Source: Pedobacter aquatilis
GTDB lineage: Bacteria > Bacteroidota > Bacteroidia > Sphingobacteriales > Sphingobacteriaceae
DNA length: 64,000 bases
Assembly (NCBI RefSeq): GCF_030409415.1
Contig: NZ_JAUFPW010000009.1
Span: 124,001-188,000 of the forward strand
Direction: 5' to 3'
Of the stretch, positions 9,004 to 17,641 are shown in pieces. A program made the translations under genes and the position numbers. Each line of letters starts with the position of its first letter. The stretch's first letter is position 1. The notes under the pieces are model-generated. The model was not told the DNA's origin. It saw only the letters and a program-made list of their open reading frames with translations, and did no database searches.

Positions 9004-9068
9004 ATTCGGAGAGGTGTCAGTCCAAAGGACCCCTATGGGGAGTGGTCGATCGAGCACGCTTGGAAAGC
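9004..9068 (+). pseudogene. interrupted 5' half-copy of tRNA-Ser(GGA)
   Basis: 9004-9020 and 9041-9068 match 9358-9374 and 9375-9402 of the intact tRNA-Ser locus exactly (17 + 28 bp). They cover the 3-4 bases before the gene through the anticodon loop and a few bases beyond. The copy is broken by a 20-bp insert in the D-arm (9021-9040) and diverges after GGAAAGC, so it cannot make a tRNA. See the GIY-YIG pseudogene that follows. Confidence 0.9.
9020..9040. repeat. tandem double-hairpin insert
   Basis: Two abutting perfect inverted repeats, GTCC-AAA-GGAC (9020-9030) and CCCC-TAT-GGGG (9030-9040), sit inside the D-arm of the broken tRNA copy. They account for exactly the 20 bases absent from the intact tRNA. 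Confidence 0.8.
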
Positions 9069-9115
9069 TCTAATAAACTTTCTATAAAATTATTAACTTG
9101 CATTAGAAGATAATT

Positions 9116-9358
9116 ATGTTTTATAGTTACATTTTAAAAAGCTGCAAGGATGGAAAGTACTATTATGGCAGTACTGAAAACTTAGAAGTGACATAGATCA
9201 AACATAATAATGGAGGTACAAAATCAACAAAAAATAGAAGGCCTTTCATTGTTCATTTTTATGAAGTGTTTAACACAAGAAGTGAAGCCTTTAGAAGGGA
9301 ACAATATTACAAATCGGTAAATGGTTACATTTATCTAAAGCAAAATAATATTATATAA
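9116..9358 (+). pseudogene. GIY-YIG nuclease pseudogene beside tRNA-Ser
   Basis: Read through one stop, the frame gives an 80-codon small GIY-YIG (UPF0213-type) protein: MFYSYILKSCKDGKYYYGST, then ENLEVT*IKHNNGG, then TKNRRPFIVHFYEVF, SEAFRREQYYKS and NGYIYLKQNNII. A TAG at 9194-9196 interrupts it. In the family pattern LExRLxxHNxG, the catalytic Arg position reads Thr (ACA) and the next Leu position is the TAG. This suggests two separate lesions (AGA to ACA, TTG to TAG). The terminal TAA at 9356-9358 ends 3 bp before the intact tRNA-Ser. It lies between a partial and a complete copy of that tRNA. Confidence 0.85.
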
Positions 9359-9361
9359 TTC

Positions 9362-9447
<86 letters not shown>

Positions 9448-9562
9448 TTTAGTAAAATACTTCGTTTTGTAAGTATTAATTCACCATATTTTGTATTATT
9501 CTTGATAAATTAAAATCTAATGATAAAACAGTTTTAATTTTATCGCAAAGAACAAACAAAAT

Positions 9563-11695
9563 ATGAATAAGCATTTATTAAGCGTAACGGCTGTGGCGAT
9601 GGCTTTATCGGCTAATGCACAGCAAAAAAATACTTTTACCGTTCAAGATTATGAACGTGCTGAAAGTTTTATGAGTTACAATACAGAAAAATTCATTGAT
9701 GGTGGTAATGTTAGACCAAACTGGCTAGACGGCGATAAATTTTGGTACACTGTAAAGATAAATGGTGAAGAAAAAACTTACCTGGTCGATCCATCAACTA
9801 AAACAAAAACACTAACAACCGAATATAAATCTGGCAGCCCGGTTCAAGCTCCACGCAGAGGAAGAGGAGAAGTTTTATCACCGGATGGCAAAAAATCAAT
9901 CTTAATAAAAGATTATAATTTATATGTTAAAGATATTGCTTCTGGCAAATTAACTCAATTAACAACCGACGGTGTTAAAGATTACGGCTATGCTACCGAT
10001 AATGCAGGTTGGAAGCATAGCGATGGCGCAATACTTCGCTGGTCGCCTGATTCGAAGAAAATTGCCACCTTCCAGCAAGATCAACGCAATACAAAAGATA
10101 TGTATTTGGTTACCACAAATGTTGGTTCGCCAAAATTAGAAGCCTGGAAATATCCTTTACCTGGCGATAAGGAAATACCAACAATAAGACGAGTAATTAT
10201 CGATGTTGAGCAGCCAAAAGTTATTTCATTAAACGTAGCTCCAGATCCGCATCGTGCTACTTTGAGCGATGACATTTCGAGCAGTGGCACTTTTGATGAT
10301 ATTGATTGGAAAGCAGATGGCTCGGAAGTTGCTTTTGTTTCTACATCAAGAGATCATAAAATAGAAAAATTCCGTATCGCAAATACAACAACCGGTGCAG
10401 TACGTGAAGTTTTTGAAGAAGTTGTGAAAACACAATACGAATCTGGACAAGGTGCGATAAACTGGAGATACTTACCAGCATCGAAAGAAATTATCTGGTA
10501 TTCGGAACGCGATAATTGGGGCCACCTTTATTTGTATGATGCTACTACCGGAAAAGTTAAAAATCAAATTACAAAAGGCGAATTTGTGGTTGCAAGGGTT
10601 GTAAAGGTTGATGAAAAAACCCGCACAATATATTTTGTAGGAAATGGCAAAGAAGCTGGAAATCCATATTTTACACATTTATATAAAATAGGATTTGATG
10701 GCAAAAAATTAGTTTCATTAACACCACAAGAAGGCAATCACGTTAGTAGTTTTTCTCCAACAGGAAAATACATTTTAGACACTTATTCTCAGCCAAATGT
10801 TCCATCGGTTACTGTTTTAAGAGACTTAAACGGCAAGCTTATCAGTACCTTAGAAAAAACAGATGTAACACGATTGGCGGCAACCGGTTGGAAAGCTCCT
10901 ACTCCGGTTACAGTAAAAGCGCATGATGGTAAAACTGATATTTACGGTTTAGTTTTTACACCAACTAAAATAGAAGCAGGAAAAAAATATCCCGTTATTG
11001 ATTATATTTATCCTGGTCCACAAGGCGGAAGTGTTGGTAGCTGGGCATTTGCGGCCTCTCGTGGCGATAACCAAGCTTTAGCCGAATTGGGTTTTATAGT
11101 TGTAGTGATTGAAGGTACAAGCAATCCCGACCGCTCTAAAAGTTTCCACGATATGAGCTACGGAAATATGGCAGAAAATACACTTCCAGATCAGATTACT
11201 GCGATTAAACAACTTGCTTTAAAATACCCAATTGATACAGCCAAAGTTGGTATTTGGGGGCATTCGGGCGGTGGTTTTGCTACTGCAACGGCAATGCTTC
11301 GTTATCCAGATTTCTTTAAGGTTGGTATTTCTGAATCTGGAAACCATGATAATAGAAACTATGAGGATGATTGGGGCGAACGATACAACGGTTTAGTTGA
11401 AAACGCTGATTACGAAGCTCAGGCCAATCAGAATTATGCCAAAAATTTAAAAGGCAAGCTAATGTTAGTACATGGATTGATGGATGATAACGTTCCTCCT
11501 TATAACACATTGTTAGTTGTGGAAGCTCTACAAAAAGCAAACAAATCATTTGATTTGGTTATTTTCCCTAACAGCAGACATGGCTTTGGAGAATATTCGG
11601 CTTACATGATGAGAAGAAGATGGGATTATTTTGTGCAACATTTATTGGGTGCTGAACCACCTAAAGATTATAAAATGAAGGGTCCGACAAGATAA
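9563..11695 (+). CDS. exported S9 family (DPP-IV-like) serine peptidase
   Basis: A 710-residue dipeptidyl-peptidase IV-type prolyl oligopeptidase with a signal peptide (1-19, ending ANA-Q), so periplasmic. An N-terminal beta-propeller (about 40-440) precedes an alpha/beta-hydrolase domain. The catalytic serine is Ser568 in GIWGHSGGGFA, where the more usual motif is GWSYGG. Asp641 (GLMDDNVPP) and His673 (NSRHGFG) complete the triad. It probably removes X-Pro dipeptides from peptides during nutrient scavenging. It is a single gene ended by a strong terminator. Confidence 0.9.
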   Translation: MNKHLLSVTAVAMALSANAQQKNTFTVQDYERAESFMSYNTEKFIDGGNVRPNWLDGDKFWYTVKINGEEKTYLVDPSTKTKTLTTEYKSGSPVQAPRRGRGEVLSPDGKKSILIKDYNLYVKDIASGKLTQLTTDGVKDYGYATDNAGWKHSDGAILRWSPDSKKIATFQQDQRNTKDMYLVTTNVGSPKLEAWKYPLPGDKEIPTIRRVIIDVEQPKVISLNVAPDPHRATLSDDISSSGTFDDIDWKADGSEVAFVSTSRDHKIEKFRIANTTTGAVREVFEEVVKTQYESGQGAINWRYLPASKEIIWYSERDNWGHLYLYDATTGKVKNQITKGEFVVARVVKVDEKTRTIYFVGNGKEAGNPYFTHLYKIGFDGKKLVSLTPQEGNHVSSFSPTGKYILDTYSQPNVPSVTVLRDLNGKLISTLEKTDVTRLAATGWKAPTPVTVKAHDGKTDIYGLVFTPTKIEAGKKYPVIDYIYPGPQGGSVGSWAFAASRGDNQALAELGFIVVVIEGTSNPDRSKSFHDMSYGNMAENTLPDQITAIKQLALKYPIDTAKVGIWGHSGGGFATATAMLRYPDFFKVGISESGNHDNRNYEDDWGERYNGLVENADYEAQANQNYAKNLKGKLMLVHGLMDDNVPPYNTLLVVEALQKANKSFDLVIFPNSRHGFGEYSAYMMRRRWDYFVQHLLGAEPPKDYKMKGPTR

Positions 11696-11701
11696 TTTAA
11701 T

Positions 11702-11729
11702 AAGGATAGCTAAACGGCTATCCTTTTTT
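11702..11729 (+). terminator. intrinsic terminator
   Basis: AAGGATAGC/GCTATCCTT stem with a TAAACG loop and a T-run, just after the S9 peptidase stop. Confidence 0.85.
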
Positions 11730-11759
11730 ATTACAACATAGTTGATGTAAAACAAAGTT

Positions 11760-11767
11760 TACCTTTG
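11760..11767 (+). promoter_or_regulatory. promoter -7 element of the epimerase-like gene
   Basis: TACCTTTG fits TAnnTTTG. A TTG at 11742-11744 lies upstream at a short 15-bp spacing. The element overlaps the upstream TTG codon of the reading frame, which argues that translation starts at the later ATG (11792). Confidence 0.5.
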
Positions 11768-11791
11768 GAGGTTAATATTATTAAAGCAAAT

Positions 11792-12469
11792 ATGGGAAAA
11801 ACGAGATCATTAAATAATGTAATTATAACCGGAAGCACAGGAATGGTTGGGGAAGGTGTTTTAATCAGGTGTTTAAATAGTCCTGAAATTGATTCGGTAT
11901 TAGTGATTAACCGTAAACCATGTGGTTATGTACACGCCAAGCTGAAAGAAATTATTCACAAAGATTTTTTAGATTTTACACCAATTGAGGAACAGCTTAA
12001 AGGTCATAACGCCTGTTTCTTTTGCCTTGGAATTACTTCTTTAGGTGCCGACAACGACACTTATTACAAAATGACTTATACTTTAACTTTACATATCGCA
12101 AAAATATTAGCTGAGTTGAATAATGATATGACTTTCTGTTATGTTTCTGGCAGTGGAACTAATGCAGAAGGAAAGTTAAATTGGCAAAAAGTAAAGGGGA
12201 AAACTGAAAATGACTTAATGAAACTTCCCTTTGAGCAGGTTTATAATTTCAGGCCAGGTTTTATAAAACCAATTGAGGGACAAAAATTTGCCCACAAATT
12301 TTATAAATACATAAACTGGATGTTCCCCATCGGGAGAAAATTTTTCCCGAATGGATTTTGTAAAATGGAAGAGCTTGGAGATGCAATGATTAATACGTTA
12401 AGCCATAACAATGAACGTAGAGCATTAGAAGGCAAAGATATTATAGCTTTAGCTAATGAACCATCTTAA
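11792..12469 (+). CDS. NAD(P)-binding epimerase/dehydratase-like protein
   Basis: About 225 residues with an N-terminal Rossmann motif ITGSTGMVGEGVL, as in NAD-dependent epimerases and short atypical SDRs. Further family-like features are FCLGITSLGADND, then CYVSGSGTN and the RPGF(I)KP segment. The closest type is the small cytosolic epimerase/Rossmann oxidoreductase group (HTATIP2/YwnB-like). The substrate is unknown. The start is placed at ATG 11792 because an upstream in-frame TTG (11765) lies within the promoter. Confidence 0.75.
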   Translation: MGKTRSLNNVIITGSTGMVGEGVLIRCLNSPEIDSVLVINRKPCGYVHAKLKEIIHKDFLDFTPIEEQLKGHNACFFCLGITSLGADNDTYYKMTYTLTLHIAKILAELNNDMTFCYVSGSGTNAEGKLNWQKVKGKTENDLMKLPFEQVYNFRPGFIKPIEGQKFAHKFYKYINWMFPIGRKFFPNGFCKMEELGDAMINTLSHNNERRALEGKDIIALANEPS

Positions 12470-12597
12470 AGGTGGAAATTGGAGGACGGAAGATTGGAAA
12501 TGGAAATGTAAAATGGATTAGGGCAAATGTAAAGCAAAGTATCTATTCCGTTTCACATCCCCCATCTTACATTTCCATCTTACCGCTCACATCGTAA

Positions 12598-12777
12598 CTA
12601 TTTTTTATTGTCGTGTTTACGTTGGTTATCTTTATTCGAAGTTTGGTCTGAACGTTGTCCGCCTCCATTAGTAATACCTTGAATTTTCTTATCAACCTTT
12701 ACATCGTGATTTGCTCTATCGGCGATTGAACTTCCTTGAACTGTTGGATTGTTCTTTGGTGTATTTACATTTTTCAT
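12598..12777 (-). CDS. small hydrophilic hypothetical protein (59 aa)
   Basis: An ATG-initiated frame of 59 codons, MKNVNTPKNNPTVQGSSIAD, then ending NKDNQRKHDNKK. The protein is polar, basic and probably disordered, rich in Asn, Lys, Gln and Asp. No family is recognised. It resembles the short disordered proteins often annotated in Pedobacter-like genomes. No RNA-like structure explains the frame. Moderate confidence that it is real. Confidence 0.5.
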   Translation of the reverse strand: MKNVNTPKNNPTVQGSSIADRANHDVKVDKKIQGITNGGGQRSDQTSNKDNQRKHDNKK

Positions 12778-12953
12778 GGTTAAAAGTTTTAGTTTAACAT
12801 TTATTGTAAAGCGCTATTACATTAACTTTTGATATTGCAGAAAGTTTTAATTTTTTAATTTAAAAGGCTCCATACATTTTTATAAACTGCCTATTCATTA
12901 ATTATAAATATTTATATTTTTTGAAGCGCGAAGCTTGTACAATTATTAATAGT

Positions 12954-13216
12954 TAGTCCTACTTTATGCTTCAATCTTTTTGCCAATGTTATCAGCAACT
13001 TATTGAAGCACTACATCAAAAAGTATTTTCGCTACAATTAGGGCTATTTACTTTGGCTTATGCAAGGGAAACCCATCATAGTAGCAACAGCTTTGTACTT
13101 AAACCTGATTGGCGTGAAAATACTTTTGGCCTACCAAACTTACGAAGTCTGAATATCGCCATCGGGGCAGAGACTTCATAAGTTTAGACAAAAGATTGTA
13201 ACAGAAAGCAGGACTA
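12954..13216. repeat. 263-bp MITE-like element with terminal inverted repeats
   Basis: The ends TAGTCCTACTTTATGCTTCA (from 12954) and the reverse complement of the right end (13189-13216) match at 23 of 27 positions, including a shared CAATCTTTT. Inside are AAAGTATTTTCGCT (about 13019) and its inverted form (about 13118). No coding capacity is evident, although a 71-codon open frame crosses it. The surrounding gap 12778-13363 holds no other gene. No clear target-site duplication was seen. Confidence 0.65.
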
Positions 13217-13363
13217 CTTTTTGAAAGTACTACTGAACGGTAATTTTCAAAACGCTTTAATTAGTACAACCTTAACTTTTAAAATGTATTAAATCGATTA
13301 CTTGGATTGGTTTTTGTTTTATTAGCATATAACTTATTAATTTAGCCGCTACAACAAAACACT

Positions 13364-15064
13364 GTGAAAAAGAACTTACTAACACTTATAACCATCTGCA
13401 CACTGGCATTTTCTGCAAGTGCACAACAAATTAGCTATATAGAAATGCTGGCAAACCAACCTAAATGGGTTGATTCGGTATTTAAAAAATTAAACAGAAG
13501 AGAACGAATTGCCCAAATGTTTTTTGTGAGGGCACATACTAATTTAGGGCAGAAATATACTGATTCGGTTGGTTTAGTGATTAAGAAAGAACAGCTTGGT
13601 GGAGTAATATTTTTTCAAGGCGGGCCAGTAAGGCAAGCCATGGCAACAAATGCTTATCAGAAGGTAAGTCGCGTACCGTTAATTGTAGCTAATGATGGGG
13701 AATGGGGCTTGGGTATGCGTTTGGATAGTACAATTTCTTACCCATACCAAATGACATTGGGTGCCATCCAAAATAAAGAGTTGCTTTATAAAATGGGCCT
13801 GGAAGTTGCCAAAGATTATAAGCGTTTGGGTATGCAAATGAATTTGGCTCCAGATGCGGATATAAACAACAATCCAAAAAATCCGGTTATTAACTACCGT
13901 TCTTTCGGAGAAAATAAATTTAATGTTACGACAAAAACAGGCTCTTACATGAAGGGGATGCAAGATGGAGGCTTACTAACCACATTGAAACATTTCCCTG
14001 GTCATGGAGATACTGATGTAGATTCTCATTATGATTTACCACAGCTAACTTTTAGCGCAACGCGATTGGATACGTTAGAAATGTACCCTTTTAGGGAACT
14101 AATTAAGCAAGGTGCTTCGGGCATTATGATTGCTCATATGAATATTCCTTCATTGGATAATACACCAAATTTGCCTTCTACATTATCAAAACCAATTGTA
14201 ACGGGTATTTTGAAGCAAAAACTGGGCTTTAAAGGTTTAATCATTTCTGATGCAATGGACATGAAAGGTGTTGTGAAATATTTTAAAAACGGCGAGGCCG
14301 ATTTGATGGGCATTATAGCTGGTAACGATATTTTAGAACTTTCGGAAAATAGCGACAGAGCAATCCATTTAGTTCGAAAAGCTGTTCGTCAGGGCAAGAT
14401 TGATATAAAAGTAATAGATGAGAGTGTTAGAAAAATTTTAACAGCTAAATATTGGGCAGGATTAGCGCAAAAAGATACTATTGTGACCAAAGGCTTAATA
14501 GCCGGAATTAATCGCAATTCTAGTAATGCGCTTGTGCAGGAATTGGCAAATGCTTCTGTTACGATGTTAAAAGGTAAAGATTATATTAAAAACCTGATTC
14601 CGATAAGAAGAACGGCTATTATTAGTATTGGCGTACCAACTGTAACTAAGTTTCAGAAAGAAATTTCGAAAGGTTTCTATAATTCGGTGTATTATGTTTT
14701 AGATAAAGATGCAAGCGCAACACAAATTTCGAATGTTGCAAGAGAGATTGCAGCCTTTGACCAAGTTATTGTTGGCATTCATGATAGTCGCTCGAGACCT
14801 GGAAATAACATTCAGCTGAATGCCGGCGTTAAGAATTTTATTAAAGATTTATCAACCAGAAATGCAGTTTTTGCATTGTTCGCAAACCCATATAATCTTG
14901 CAGGTTTGCCTGGTTTAGAAAATAGTAAAGGTTTGGTGGTTGGCTATCAAAAGGAAGATTATATGCAAATTTCTGCAGCAGCCGTAATTAATAACAGATT
15001 AGTTCCTACAGGCAAATTACCAGTTAGTATTTTGCCAAATTATAAGTTTGGCGACGGGATGTAA
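13364..15064 (+). CDS. exported glycoside hydrolase family 3 protein (NagZ-like)
   Basis: A 566-residue GTG-started protein with a signal peptide (1-20, SASA-Q). The GH3 N-domain carries the NagZ-type loop KHFPGHGDT (His210, the general acid/base in NagZ enzymes) and the nucleophile Asp296 (LIISDAMDM). A GH3 C-domain follows to the end. It probably removes beta-N-acetylglucosamine from peptidoglycan fragments or similar glycans in the periplasm. Many Bacteroidota relatives carry an additional C-terminal beta-lactamase-like domain. This one stops after the GH3 C-domain. Confidence 0.85.
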   Translation: MKKNLLTLITICTLAFSASAQQISYIEMLANQPKWVDSVFKKLNRRERIAQMFFVRAHTNLGQKYTDSVGLVIKKEQLGGVIFFQGGPVRQAMATNAYQKVSRVPLIVANDGEWGLGMRLDSTISYPYQMTLGAIQNKELLYKMGLEVAKDYKRLGMQMNLAPDADINNNPKNPVINYRSFGENKFNVTTKTGSYMKGMQDGGLLTTLKHFPGHGDTDVDSHYDLPQLTFSATRLDTLEMYPFRELIKQGASGIMIAHMNIPSLDNTPNLPSTLSKPIVTGILKQKLGFKGLIISDAMDMKGVVKYFKNGEADLMGIIAGNDILELSENSDRAIHLVRKAVRQGKIDIKVIDESVRKILTAKYWAGLAQKDTIVTKGLIAGINRNSSNALVQELANASVTMLKGKDYIKNLIPIRRTAIISIGVPTVTKFQKEISKGFYNSVYYVLDKDASATQISNVAREIAAFDQVIVGIHDSRSRPGNNIQLNAGVKNFIKDLSTRNAVFALFANPYNLAGLPGLENSKGLVVGYQKEDYMQISAAAVINNRLVPTGKLPVSILPNYKFGDGM

Positions 15065-15152
15065 GCCCTCATTTCATTTAAGAAGCTTTCTTTATTAAAA
15101 TTCAAAACAATATCGTTCTTTAAATCATTATATATTAATAAAACATAATGTT

Positions 15153-15359
15153 ATGATAGACCCAAAAGACGAAGATTATTCCAACGACCCAAATGATGCT
15201 CTACGCAGAGAAGACGACACAGAAAATATTAATGAATTGAATGGCGAAAGCTCTAACATAGAACACGATAAAGATTTGTTAGAACAAGCTGATGAAGCTT
15301 CGAGACCATCTTACGAGTTAAATGTAGATGATTTAAAGGAAGATTATTCAGAAGATTAA
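15153..15359 (+). CDS. small acidic hypothetical protein (68 aa)
   Basis: Strongly acidic, probably disordered (MIDPKDEDYSNDPNDALRRE, ending DDLKEDYSED). No family is recognised. It has its own ATG after a 90-bp gap and is followed at once by a hairpin terminator, which supports a real short transcription unit. Confidence 0.6.
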   Translation: MIDPKDEDYSNDPNDALRREDDTENINELNGESSNIEHDKDLLEQADEASRPSYELNVDDLKEDYSED

Positions 15360-15362
15360 AAA

Positions 15363-15414
15363 AAAGCCACAAATTAGCAGTTAACAACTAAAAATTTGTG
15401 GCTTTGAATTTTTT
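15363..15414. terminator. bidirectional terminator hairpin
   Basis: AAAGCCACAAATT (15363-15375) pairs perfectly with AATTTGTGGCTTT (15393-15405). A-tract and T-rich flanks serve the small acidic protein on + and the thioredoxin gene on -. Confidence 0.8.
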
Positions 15415-15424
15415 GACATGCAAC

Positions 15425-15958
15425 CTATTTCGCTTTAGGCTTGTAAGTTTCTGGATCTACAGCTGCAACAGTCCACCCTTTTAAAAAAGAATTAATTTTT
15501 TTAACATCGTGACCAACTTTGCGCTTCCCATCCGCTCCAATTTCCTCTGATTCAAGATAAGCGGAGTTTTGAATATGTAATACTTTTCCTTTACCATCTA
15601 AGACAACAAAAACAGGATAGCCAAAACGGTTTGGAAAACCCAAGTATTTCATGGCTTCATCGTTATGATGATCTTTATCCCAATTCACTAAAACATATTC
15701 GAAGTTATCGCTTATTGTTTGTTTTAAAACTGCGGTTATATCAACCAAATTATGAAAGGCGATGCACCAAGTACACCAATTACCCCCAACCTGCACCAAT
15801 ACATGTTTTTTTGCTTTGGCTGCTTTTTCTGTAGCCGCTTTCAAATCTGCCATAGCGTTTGCTTCAGGATTGTAAATATGAACACCTTCTTTCTTGACCT
15901 GACCAAAAGCTGTTACCGAAATAAAAAGGACAGCCAATATTGTTATTATCTTTTTCAT
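15425..15958 (-). CDS. exported thioredoxin-family protein
   Basis: 177 residues with a signal peptide (1-19, TAFG-Q) and a thioredoxin fold with active site Trp-Cys-Thr-Trp-Cys (Cys62 and Cys65 in GGNWCTWCIAFHN). Later FGYPVFVVLDGKGKVLH is the cis-Pro strand. It resembles the periplasmic DUF255/DsbD-gamma-like reductases. It probably works in periplasmic thiol redox. The start is at MKKIIT (15958), where a signal peptide begins. The longer frame to 16015 is rejected. Confidence 0.85.
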   Translation of the reverse strand: MKKIITILAVLFISVTAFGQVKKEGVHIYNPEANAMADLKAATEKAAKAKKHVLVQVGGNWCTWCIAFHNLVDITAVLKQTISDNFEYVLVNWDKDHHNDEAMKYLGFPNRFGYPVFVVLDGKGKVLHIQNSAYLESEEIGADGKRKVGHDVKKINSFLKGWTVAAVDPETYKPKAK

Positions 15959-16053
15959 GATTTTAAGAATGATGGAACAAAAATAGCAAAGACTACTAAC
16001 TTTATAGATTATCAATCCTATCTTTTACAGAAGGAATACATTTTTGCAAAGCT

Positions 16054-16061
16054 TATCTTTG
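16054..16061 (+). promoter_or_regulatory. -7 element 8 bp before the TatD gene ATG
   Basis: TATCTTTG fits TAnnTTTG and ends 7 bp before the ATG at 16069. The transcript would be leaderless or nearly so. Confidence 0.5.
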
Positions 16062-16068
16062 CATCACA

Positions 16069-16725
16069 ATGGATTTTTTAGACATACATACTCATAAAAC
16101 CTCGCAGGGAAAGGATGTTTACAGCATTCAGAGCCTATCGCTAACCAGTGATATTTTCTTAGCAATGCCTAAAACTAAACCCATTTCAATCGGATTACAT
16201 CCTTGGTATGCTTCAAAGGATAAACTTGAAATTCAATTGAGGTATTTACAAGTATTATCGAAACAATGCAATGTAAAACTGATTGGCGAATGTGGTTTAG
16301 ATAAGCTAAGAGGTGAAAGTTTAGAAATCCAAACCTACATTTTAGAGCAACAGATATCTATCGCTGAAGAATTAAACAAACCCTTAATTCTACATTGTGT
16401 AAAAGCTTTTTCTGAATTAATAGAAATCAAAGAGCGTTTGAAAGTTAAAGTTCCGATGATAATTCACGGTTTTGCTAAAAATGAAATTCTTGGTAAACAG
16501 CTTTTAGATAAAGGTTTTTTGCTGTCGTTTGGAGTAGCGATTTTAAAAGAAAATTCTGGTGCAGCAAAGCTGATACAAGAATCCAATAATTTTTTTCTGG
16601 AAACAGATGATTCGGACGTTTCAATTGAAGAACTTTATCAAGCGGCTGCGAATCTAAAAAAATGTTCTGTTGATGAATTAAAAGCACTTATTTTTGCAAA
16701 CTGGGATAAATTGAGTTTGCTGTAA
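16069..16725 (+). CDS. TatD family metal-dependent hydrolase
   Basis: 218 residues of the TatD DNase/amidohydrolase fold. The metal-binding HxH is His7/His9 in LDIHTHK. SIGLHPWY and GECGLDKL (the conserved Glu) follow, then LHCVKAF and a late ETDDSD with the conserved Asp. It is shorter than E. coli TatD (260) but typical of Bacteroidota members. Members cleave DNA 3' ends in vitro; the in vivo role here is not certain. It is followed in the same direction by tcdA. Confidence 0.88.
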   Translation: MDFLDIHTHKTSQGKDVYSIQSLSLTSDIFLAMPKTKPISIGLHPWYASKDKLEIQLRYLQVLSKQCNVKLIGECGLDKLRGESLEIQTYILEQQISIAEELNKPLILHCVKAFSELIEIKERLKVKVPMIIHGFAKNEILGKQLLDKGFLLSFGVAILKENSGAAKLIQESNNFFLETDDSDVSIEELYQAAANLKKCSVDELKALIFANWDKLSLL

Positions 16726-16774
16726 CCGTTTTTACCTTCAGTTTTTACTTTTTACATTACACTTTACTTAAAAA

Positions 16775-17569
16775 ATGTCTGATACAAGCTGGCTTTCACG
16801 CTCTGCCTTATTGGTAGGAAATGATGGAATTGATAAATTACAATCGAAACACGTTTTGGTAATTGGTTTGGGTGGCGTGGGCTCTTTTGCTGCCGAATTT
16901 ATTTGTCGGGCAGGTGTTGGTGAAATGACTATTGTAGACGGCGATGTGGTCGACCCAACAAACCGCAACCGACAATTACCTGCTTTAGCTACTAATCATG
17001 GCGTAAGTAAAGCGGCAATTATGCAAGAACGCTTGCTTGCAATAAACCCTGAACTGAAACTTCACGTTGTGAATACTTTTTTAACACCAGAAAAATGCAG
17101 AGAAATTTTGGAATCAAATTTCGATTACATTATGGATTGTATAGACAGTGTAATGCCGAAAATTACCTTATTAGGTACAGCACTACAAAAAAACATTCCG
17201 ATTGTAAGCTCGATGGGTGCTGGTGGCAAAATGGATCCCACAAAGCTTAGAATAGCCATGCTTCCCGATACCTATCAATGTGTATTTGCCAGTTATGTAC
17301 GCAAAAGGCTTAATAAATTGGTTGGTGCAGCAAAGATAAAAGCAGTTTTTTCTACCGAGGAAATGGATAAAAATTCCATGATTATGACTGATGGAAGTAA
17401 CTTCAAACGTTCTGCTTATGGAACAGTTTCTTACCTCCCTGCAGCTTTTGGTGGTACTTGCGCTTCAGTTGTTATTCGCGATTTACTTGGTTTAAAAATA
17501 GAAATGGCCGAAAGACCAGCAAGGATTAGTCATAAAACTTTGGCCAAGAGAAAGCTCAAGAAAAAATAA
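16775..17569 (+). CDS. tcdA: tRNA threonylcarbamoyladenosine dehydratase
   Basis: ThiF/MoeB/HesA-family ATP-dependent enzyme that cyclises t6A37 of tRNA to ct6A. The 264-residue protein has the nucleotide-binding GLGGVGSFAAE (31-41), the acidic strand IVDGDVVDPTNRNRQ (52-66) with the adenylation Arg, and the CIDSVMPKITLL and GSMGAGGKMDPT-type segments of the TcdA/CsdL subgroup. The end is Lys-rich (KRKLKKK). It lies between the TatD gene and the AddA-like gene, all on the + strand. Confidence 0.9.
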   Translation: MSDTSWLSRSALLVGNDGIDKLQSKHVLVIGLGGVGSFAAEFICRAGVGEMTIVDGDVVDPTNRNRQLPALATNHGVSKAAIMQERLLAINPELKLHVVNTFLTPEKCREILESNFDYIMDCIDSVMPKITLLGTALQKNIPIVSSMGAGGKMDPTKLRIAMLPDTYQCVFASYVRKRLNKLVGAAKIKAVFSTEEMDKNSMIMTDGSNFKRSAYGTVSYLPAAFGGTCASVVIRDLLGLKIEMAERPARISHKTLAKRKLKKK

Positions 17570-17641
17570 CTATTGTGGATATTCTAATTTCGGGAGGATT
17601 TTAAATTGTTGTAAGTTTAAATTCCGAAACGAAATCATTTT

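Noticed and set aside
9116..9193. Functional 26-residue peptide before the TAG
   Set aside because: The sequence after the stop continues the GIY-YIG family in the same frame, so it is a broken gene.
12966..13181. 71-codon open frame on +
   Set aside because: It runs through the MITE-like repeat and reads across its inner inverted motifs. Composition is not protein-like.
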